Origin: Sphingobium sp. YR768
GTDB taxonomy: Bacteria > Pseudomonadota > Alphaproteobacteria > Sphingomonadales > Sphingomonadaceae
Assembly: GCF_900111125.1 (NCBI RefSeq)
Contig: NZ_FOGE01000011.1
Coordinates: forward strand, 62,001-126,000
Direction: 5' to 3'
Length of the DNA: 64,000 bases
The stretch's first letter is position 1; each line of letters begins with the position of its first letter. The notes under the pieces are model-generated. The model did no database searches. It was not told the DNA's origin and was given only the letters and a program-made list of their open reading frames with translations. The translations under genes and the position numbers were made by a program. Of this stretch, positions 63,152 through 64,000 are shown in pieces.

Positions 63152-64000
63152 GTCGGGCTCTCTCTGCGGCTGTTATCGTGTTGCTCAGCAGGCAGGCGAT
63201 AGTCATCGGGCCCACGCCGCCCGGCACCGGCGTCACCGCCCGTGCATGGTCCAGTTCATGGGTGGCGCAATCGCCCGTCAGCCGGGTCGATCCGTCCGGC
63301 TGGGCGACCCGGCTGATGCCGACATCGATCACGATCGCGCCCGGCTTCACCCAATAGCCGCGCACCAGATGCGGCGCTCCGGCAGCGGCCACGATGATAT
63401 CGGCCTTGCGTGCGATATCGGGCAGGTCGCGCGTTTCGATATGGGTGACGGTCACGGTCGCCTCCCGCTCCAGCAACAGCATGGCGACCGGCTTGCCCAC
63501 GATATTGGATTTGCCGATCACGACGACATCCAGCCCGCGATAATCCGTCACGACGCTGTCCAGCAGCTTCATGATGCCCAACGGCGTGCAGGGGACGAGA
63601 CCGCCGGTCCCGGTGGAAAGCCGCCCGACATTGACCGGATGGAAGCCATCGACATCCTTGGCCGGATCGATCCGGTCCAGCACGCGCGCGGCATCGATCT
63701 GCGGCGGCAGCGGCAGCTGGATCAATATACCGTCGATATCGCTGTCGCCATTCAATCGGTCGATCAGGTCGATCAATGTCGCCTGCACCGTATCGCCGGG
63801 CAGCCGATGTTCGACCGACCGGATGCCGGCCTTGGCGCATTCCGCCACCTTGCGCCCGACATAGACTTCGCTCGCGGGATCGCTGCCGACCAATATCACC
63901 GCCAGCGCGGGCGCATGGCCGGTGCGGGCGTGCAAGGCGGCCACTCGCGCCGCCGTCTCCGCCGACAGGGCACGCGCCAGCGCGCGCCCGTCGATCCTTT
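63144..64000 (-). CDS. folD: Methylenetetrahydrofolate dehydrogenase/cyclohydrolase (5' end missing)
   Basis: Two-activity enzyme interconverting 5,10-methylene- and 10-formyl-tetrahydrofolate. 285 codons are visible; about ten N-terminal residues lie beyond the window. Motifs are LAVILVGSDPASEVYVGRK (with the YxxxK catalytic Tyr/Lys), GILIQLPLPPQID, PAKDVDGFHPVNVGRL, VVVIGKSNIVGKPVAMLLL (Rossmann) and TPVPGGVGPMTIA near the end. The frame stays open to the window edge. It overlaps folB by eight bases. Confidence 0.96.
   Translation of the reverse strand, partial: RIDGRALARALSAETAARVAALHARTGHAPALAVILVGSDPASEVYVGRKVAECAKAGIRSVEHRLPGDTVQATLIDLIDRLNGDSDIDGILIQLPLPPQIDAARVLDRIDPAKDVDGFHPVNVGRLSTGTGGLVPCTPLGIMKLLDSVVTDYRGLDVVVIGKSNIVGKPVAMLLLEREATVTVTHIETRDLPDIARKADIIVAAAGAPHLVRGYWVKPGAIVIDVGISRVAQPDGSTRLTGDCATHELDHARAVTPVPGGVGPMTIACLLSNTITAAERARHD

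Overview
The window reads as chromosomal DNA of a GC-rich alphaproteobacterium, most likely a sphingomonad (Sphingobium/Novosphingobium/Sphingopyxis type). The evidence is four large TonB-dependent receptors, a starch-type GH97/GH13 locus beside a LacI regulator, an NDP-forming acyl-CoA synthetase of the kind sphingomonads use for aromatic acids, a BA14K-like protein, and short dispersed palindromic repeats typical of the group. I see no rRNA, tRNA, transposase, phage gene or CRISPR array. Coding density is very high: the largest gene-free gap is 291 bases (15296-15586), and many genes overlap by 1-11 bases. The first and last genes are cut by the window edges.

Layout. 1-6.3 kb (minus strand): a TonB receptor with a Gly/Pro-rich insert behind an EF-hand protein, a BA14K-like protein, an MFS carrier and a dienelactone-hydrolase-family protein. 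6.3-6.4 kb: an array of an 8-base unit. 6.5-8.9 kb: a GH3 beta-glycosidase. 8.9-12.7 kb: a TetR regulator divergent from an acyl-CoA dehydrogenase / thiolase / SDR operon (beta-oxidation). 12.8-26.6 kb: a starch/maltodextrin locus with two TonB receptors, a GH97, two GH13 enzymes, a LacI regulator and an isocitrate/isopropylmalate-dehydrogenase-like enzyme.

26.6-44.7 kb: two TctDE-like two-component systems. The first is divergent from a solute-binding protein / porin / citrate transporter / AbrB-type membrane protein operon. The second heads a CapA / M28 peptidase / TerC run and is divergent from a class-C beta-lactamase-like hydrolase and a TonB receptor. Four copies of one 17-base box (CTGWCATSAACCTKWCA) lie upstream of transcription units in this block and suggest a shared regulon.

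44.8-49.6 kb: a PLP D-amino-acid enzyme with an overlapping RidA, then rutB-rutC-rutD-rutA for uracil-ring degradation, without rutE, rutF or rutG in view. 49.6-53.8 kb: an aldehyde dehydrogenase, a MarR regulator and an NDP-forming acyl-CoA synthetase. A 21-base operator-like sequence lies on both sides of the MarR gene and recurs, more weakly, before an aromatic-acid transporter at 61.4 kb. 53.9-57.5 kb: DUF3237, SDR and two SnoaL-like proteins, then MarR and LysR regulators. A perfect 14-base palindrome there recurs before a Bcr/CflA transporter at 61.3 kb. 57.6-60.0 kb: a glutathione-dependent formaldehyde oxidation operon (frmA, fghA and an NTF2-like gene) with a structured leader. 60.0-62.8 kb: two MFS carriers. 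62.8-64.0 kb: the folate genes folD-folB.
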